Shown piece by piece: positions 12,769 to 12,851 of a DNA stretch of 12,851 bases; the stretch's first letter is position 1, and every line of letters starts with the position of its first letter. The notes under the pieces are model-generated. The model had not been told where the DNA came from. It saw only the letters and a list, made by a program, of their open reading frames with translations, and made no database searches. This stretch comes from Bacillota bacterium. GTDB taxonomy: Bacteria > Bacillota > Clostridia > Christensenellales > Aristaeellaceae. The stretch lies in the NCBI GenBank assembly GCA_023402355.1, contig JAEXCG010000197.1:1-12851 (forward strand). Reading direction: 5' to 3'. Made by a program: the position numbers and the translations under genes.

Positions 12769-12851
12769 AAGTTATTGCGTATTTTGGGGAAGGTTTTGTT
12801 GGAGAATAAGGCGATTAGGCTAACCCTAATAAGCCCCATTGCTTTATTGAG
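12738..12851 (-). CDS. Possible 3' end of an unidentified minus-strand gene (cut by window)
   Basis: The minus strand is open from the window edge to a TAG at 12738-12740, giving 37 residues that end in KRDCQARKR. The stop lies inside the terminator hairpin arm, which weakens the case. The stretch is AT-richer than the rest of the window. I cannot recognise the protein; a transposase tail is one possibility but nothing visible proves it. Confidence 0.25.
   Translation of the reverse strand, partial: LNKAMGLIRVSLIALFSNKTFPKIRNNLKRDCQARKR

Noticed and set aside
1..12851. CRISPR array, tRNA, rRNA, attachment site or intact insertion sequence
   Set aside because: I saw no spaced direct repeats, no cloverleaf or rRNA segments, and no complete transposase gene with flanking repeats.

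Overview
The window reads as chromosomal DNA of a high-GC member of the Bacillota, probably a gut Clostridia lineage (inference). The reasons are strong AGGAGG-type ribosome sites, TTGACA/TATAAT-type promoters, U-tailed hairpin terminators, RpiR and PadR regulators, and CUT1 sugar ABC genes without their own ATPase. Almost all genes are on the + strand and very GC-rich. The last ~1.6 kb, from about 11,100, is visibly richer in AT.

Layout. (1) 2-1500: an ABC-2 type pair, an ATPase cut by the window edge and a small membrane protein, closed by a terminator. (2) 1577-3458: a clear promoter drives a ROK sugar kinase and an RpiR regulator that overlap by ATGA, closed by a terminator. (3) 3470-9672: a second promoter, overlapped by alternating TGAAA/TTTCA half-sites, precedes nanE, nanA, a solute-binding protein, two CUT1 permeases and an AXE1-family acetyl esterase, and ends in a terminator. 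(4) 9744-10574: a minus-strand SAM-dependent methyltransferase, divergent from a small PPC-domain (DUF296) protein at 10696-11097. (5) 11263-12768: a PadR regulator with a near-ideal promoter and a 21-nt perfect palindromic operator, followed by two small genes that are paralogs of each other and resemble STAS/SpoIIAA-like proteins, then a terminator. (6) 12738-12851: possibly the end of an unidentified minus-strand gene.

Regions 2 and 3 together look like a sialic-acid (N-acetylneuraminate or a derivative) scavenging locus. The binding protein and permeases import the sugar, the esterase could remove O-acetyl groups, NanA would split the sugar to ManNAc and pyruvate, the ROK kinase would phosphorylate ManNAc, and NanE would convert ManNAc-6-P to GlcNAc-6-P. 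The RpiR protein, with its SIS sugar-phosphate domain, is the obvious candidate regulator of the second promoter. No sialidase, no nagA/nagB and no transport ATPase lie in the window, so this would be a scavenger borrowing a shared ATPase.

The least explained parts are the PadR/twin STAS-like cassette, the nested inverted repeats between nanE and nanA, and the structured leaders around the binding-protein gene.
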